Assembly (NCBI GenBank): GCA_003447535.1
Contig: DLYY01000148.1
Location: 1-8,028, forward strand
Length of the DNA stretch: 8,028 bases
Source: Bacteroidota bacterium
Lineage (GTDB): Bacteria > Bacteroidota > Bacteroidia > Chitinophagales > UBA8649
Direction: 5' to 3'
The position numbers and the translations under genes were made by a program. Shown piece by piece: positions 6,474-8,028 of this stretch (positions within the stretch are counted from its first letter, which is position 1; each line of letters opens with the position of its first letter). The notes under the pieces were generated by a model. It searched no databases. It saw only the letters and a list, made by a program, of their open reading frames with translations, and was not told the DNA's origin.

Positions 6474-7292
6474 ATGAAAATTAGCAATATCAATGAGTTT
6501 AAACGAAGTTTTTCAAAACTTCAATGGCTTTTTAAAACATTTGAAGCTCAAAAATTTGAGGATTTATCTCCAATGGAAATTGAATTTTTTCTAGAGATTT
6601 TAAAACGTTTATCGAGTACAGTCAACATATCCGATGCACAGGAAATAAGTTCACAACACCCCACCTTGGAGGAAAGTAATCAAGAAGAGGCACCGTCTCC
6701 GCAGGAAGAAGAAATTAAAGCGCAGCAAACCATCATCCAAGATGTACAAATGCAAGAAGAAGAGGCTATACCTTTGACAAAGGAGCCTAGTCCCGCTGAA
6801 GAGACTCAAAGAACAGAGCAACAACAAAGTAACCCAGTTGCCCCACAGACGGTAGATGAAACATCAGAGCCGAGCGCAGAACCTGCCGAAGAAGTGCCGA
6901 TGGAGCAAAGCAGTGTCACGGTAAAAAATATTGCAGAGTCCTCGTCCGCACCAAAAAACATTGTGGACCAGTTCAGAAACAACTCGCCTTCTATTGCCGA
7001 TCGAGCTCAAAACAAGACAGACGATTCAACATCTCACATATTAAAGAAAGGAGGGCATTTTCGTCTTAACAGCTTAATCGACCTCAACCGTCGCTTTCTC
7101 ATCATCAATGATGTATTTGGTGGAAAGCGTATGAATTTTGATAAAGAGATTGAGTTTATAGATCAGTTACCTGATCTTGACAGCGCGATGAACCACCTCA
7201 ACGGTACTGTAGTAAAAACCTATAACGTGATTACAACAACCAAGGGTTTTGAGATTTTGAATAAGGTTGTTGCTCGACGTTTTGCCTCGTAA
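6474..7292 (+). CDS. Hypothetical protein with acidic low-complexity middle and conserved C-terminal domain
   Basis: I cannot assign a function. The 272 residues fall into three parts. Residues 1-50 are helical and mixed-charge (FKRSFSKLQWLFKTFEAQKF, then MEIEFFLEILKRL). Residues about 55-165 are low-complexity, dominated by Glu, Gln, Pro, Ser and Thr, and almost certainly disordered. Residues about 170-272 look folded again: SPSIADRAQ, then LNSLIDLNRRFLIINDVFGGKRMNF and IDQLPDLDSAMNHLN. That C-terminal part follows a pattern I recall from uncharacterised Bacteroidetes proteins, where a dL..aI.lNDrF.FI.eLF.gd block ends proteins with variable acidic middles. There is no signal peptide or membrane helix. 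It is divergent from tdk (56 bases between starts) and lies 38 bases before the acyltransferase gene, so it may be the first gene of that transcript. Confidence 0.88.
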   Translation: MKISNINEFKRSFSKLQWLFKTFEAQKFEDLSPMEIEFFLEILKRLSSTVNISDAQEISSQHPTLEESNQEEAPSPQEEEIKAQQTIIQDVQMQEEEAIPLTKEPSPAEETQRTEQQQSNPVAPQTVDETSEPSAEPAEEVPMEQSSVTVKNIAESSSAPKNIVDQFRNNSPSIADRAQNKTDDSTSHILKKGGHFRLNSLIDLNRRFLIINDVFGGKRMNFDKEIEFIDQLPDLDSAMNHLNGTVVKTYNVITTTKGFEILNKVVARRFAS

Positions 7293-7330
7293 GAGGACAA
7301 ATCACTACATTGAAAACTAAATCATAATCT

Positions 7331-7924
7331 TTGGCATCTCCCATTAGGACATTCTTAGAATTTATTGATCAATCCCTATTCCGATGGATCGTAAAATTCC
7401 TTTGGCCTATGTATCAAAGACCCCGTAAGGGATACCAAGCCCACTATCGAGTAATCAGTCGATACTTTTTTCATCAAAAGATTTTAAGAATTAATGGTAA
7501 AGTGGCATGGCCTGTAGATTTCCGTTCAAAAGTCTTTGGTGCTGAGCACATAGCAAAAGGCGTATGCTGTGACCCAGGGGATAATATCGGGGTCTACATC
7601 AATGCCTACGGAGGAATAACGCTAGGCGATAATGTAAACATTGGGCCTAACTCTATTTTGACCTCTACCAACCATGACCAATATGACCACCGCAAACTCA
7701 GTAAGACAAAAGGAATAACAATTGGAAACAACGTATGGATTGGCGGAAACTGTTCGATTCTTGCTGGAAGTAATATTGGAGATAACGTTACTATAGGAGC
7801 CGGCTGTATAATTCATGGTAACATCCCACCGAATACGCTTGTTTTACTGGATAAAGCTCAGCTAAAATTTGTGGAGAAATCAGGGCCATATCAGTGGAAT
7901 TCACGTGAAGAGAAGCTAACCTAA
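7331..7924 (+). CDS. Hexapeptide-repeat acyltransferase (left-handed beta-helix), probable O-acetyltransferase
   Basis: The C-terminal half (about 85-165) is a left-handed beta-helix of hexapeptide turns, for example ITLGDNVNIGPNS, ITIGNNVWIGGNC and SNIGDNVTIGAGC. This is the fold of the CysE/LacA/WbbJ-type acyltransferases that use acetyl-CoA. The loop TSTNHDQYD carries His115, the expected catalytic His. The N-terminal 80 residues are basic and aromatic-rich. Most relatives end the helix with a GNPAK turn; here it reads LVLLDKAQLKF. The start is unusual: an in-frame TAA at 7325-7327 blocks extension upstream, so the options are TTG at 7331 (197 residues) or ATG at 7409 (171 residues). I prefer TTG because the extra residues look coding and the gap would otherwise be long. 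The stop overlaps the flippase ATG by one base (TAATG), so a role in decorating a surface polysaccharide is likely. Confidence 0.9.
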   Translation: MASPIRTFLEFIDQSLFRWIVKFLWPMYQRPRKGYQAHYRVISRYFFHQKILRINGKVAWPVDFRSKVFGAEHIAKGVCCDPGDNIGVYINAYGGITLGDNVNIGPNSILTSTNHDQYDHRKLSKTKGITIGNNVWIGGNCSILAGSNIGDNVTIGAGCIIHGNIPPNTLVLLDKAQLKFVEKSGPYQWNSREEKLT

Positions 7925-8028
7925 TGGGCATCATACAACAACAAGGTTTGAGGTCAGCCATCGTCCGAGTGGTGGGAATGGCCATCGGAGCAATCACGAC
8001 CATCTTCCTGATTCCAGCGATCTTGTCT
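7924..8028 (+). CDS. Polysaccharide biosynthesis flippase (Wzx-like), N-terminal 35 codons only
   Basis: The frame from ATG at 7924 stays open to the window end and encodes MGIIQQQGLRSAIVRVVGMA, followed by IGAITTIFLIPAILS. The MGII-(R/K/Q)Q-(G/S) opening, followed straight away by a hydrophobic helix and a xxPxxLS turn, is characteristic of Bacteroidetes lipopolysaccharide/O-antigen flippases of the MATE/MOP superfamily, inner-membrane proteins with 12-14 helices that move lipid-linked sugars to the periplasm. Residues about 11-33 would form the first helix. The ATG overlaps the acyltransferase stop by one base, implying translational coupling and joint function. Only about 7% of a normal-length protein is present, so the call rests on the N-terminal pattern and the neighbour. 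Confidence 0.75.
   Translation, partial: MGIIQQQGLRSAIVRVVGMAIGAITTIFLIPAILS

Noticed and set aside
1..8028. Search for CRISPR arrays, tRNA genes, insertion-sequence ends, toxin-antitoxin pairs or defence genes
   Set aside because: I saw no regularly spaced repeats, no cloverleaf-like stretch, no transposase and no paired small toxin-antitoxin genes; gaps are short and the genes are mostly housekeeping.

Overview
The window looks like chromosomal DNA of a member of the Bacteroidota (Bacteroidetes). Four things point that way: the family-specific form of several proteins (deoxynucleoside kinase, DUF2795 protein, PduO-type adenosyltransferase, Wzx-like flippase), A/T-rich leaders without clear Shine-Dalgarno sites, promoter motifs of the TTG-N19-TAnnTTTG kind, and a Bacteroidetes-style lipoprotein. 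I cannot place it to genus. Most of the content is housekeeping. I see no mobile element, CRISPR array, phage gene, tRNA or rRNA, and no non-coding stretch above about 90 bases.

Layout. Bases 1-919, minus strand: the 5' part of a lipoprotein that appears to carry a heavy-metal-binding (GMMC) motif, cut by the window edge, and a 232-residue unknown protein with a faint resemblance to acyl-carrier-protein phosphodiesterase. Bases 972-2264, plus strand: tyrosyl-tRNA synthetase, divergent from the unknown gene. Bases 2297-4146, minus strand: a run read gatC, ABC transporter ATPase, cobalamin adenosyltransferase. It is followed by a small DUF2795 gene with the clearest promoter in the window. Bases 4223-5862, plus strand: tryptophanyl-tRNA synthetase and a deoxynucleoside kinase 8 bases behind it. 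Bases 5875-6417, minus strand: thymidine kinase, converging on the deoxynucleoside kinase. Bases 6474-8028, plus strand: a 272-residue protein with a long acidic low-complexity middle and a conserved C-terminal domain, then a hexapeptide-repeat acyltransferase that seems to start at TTG, then the first 35 codons of a polysaccharide flippase.

Functional themes. Translation is represented by tyrS, trpS and gatC. Deoxynucleoside salvage is represented by a dNK-type kinase and a TK1-type thymidine kinase arranged tail to tail. Corrinoid metabolism is represented by the PduO-type ATP:cob(I)alamin adenosyltransferase. The right end appears to be the edge of a surface-polysaccharide locus that continues outside the window. 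I found no convincing new system. The items most worth a second look are the two unknown proteins, the DUF2795 gene with its promoter, the altered trpS signature, and the acyltransferase with its odd start and C-terminal loop.
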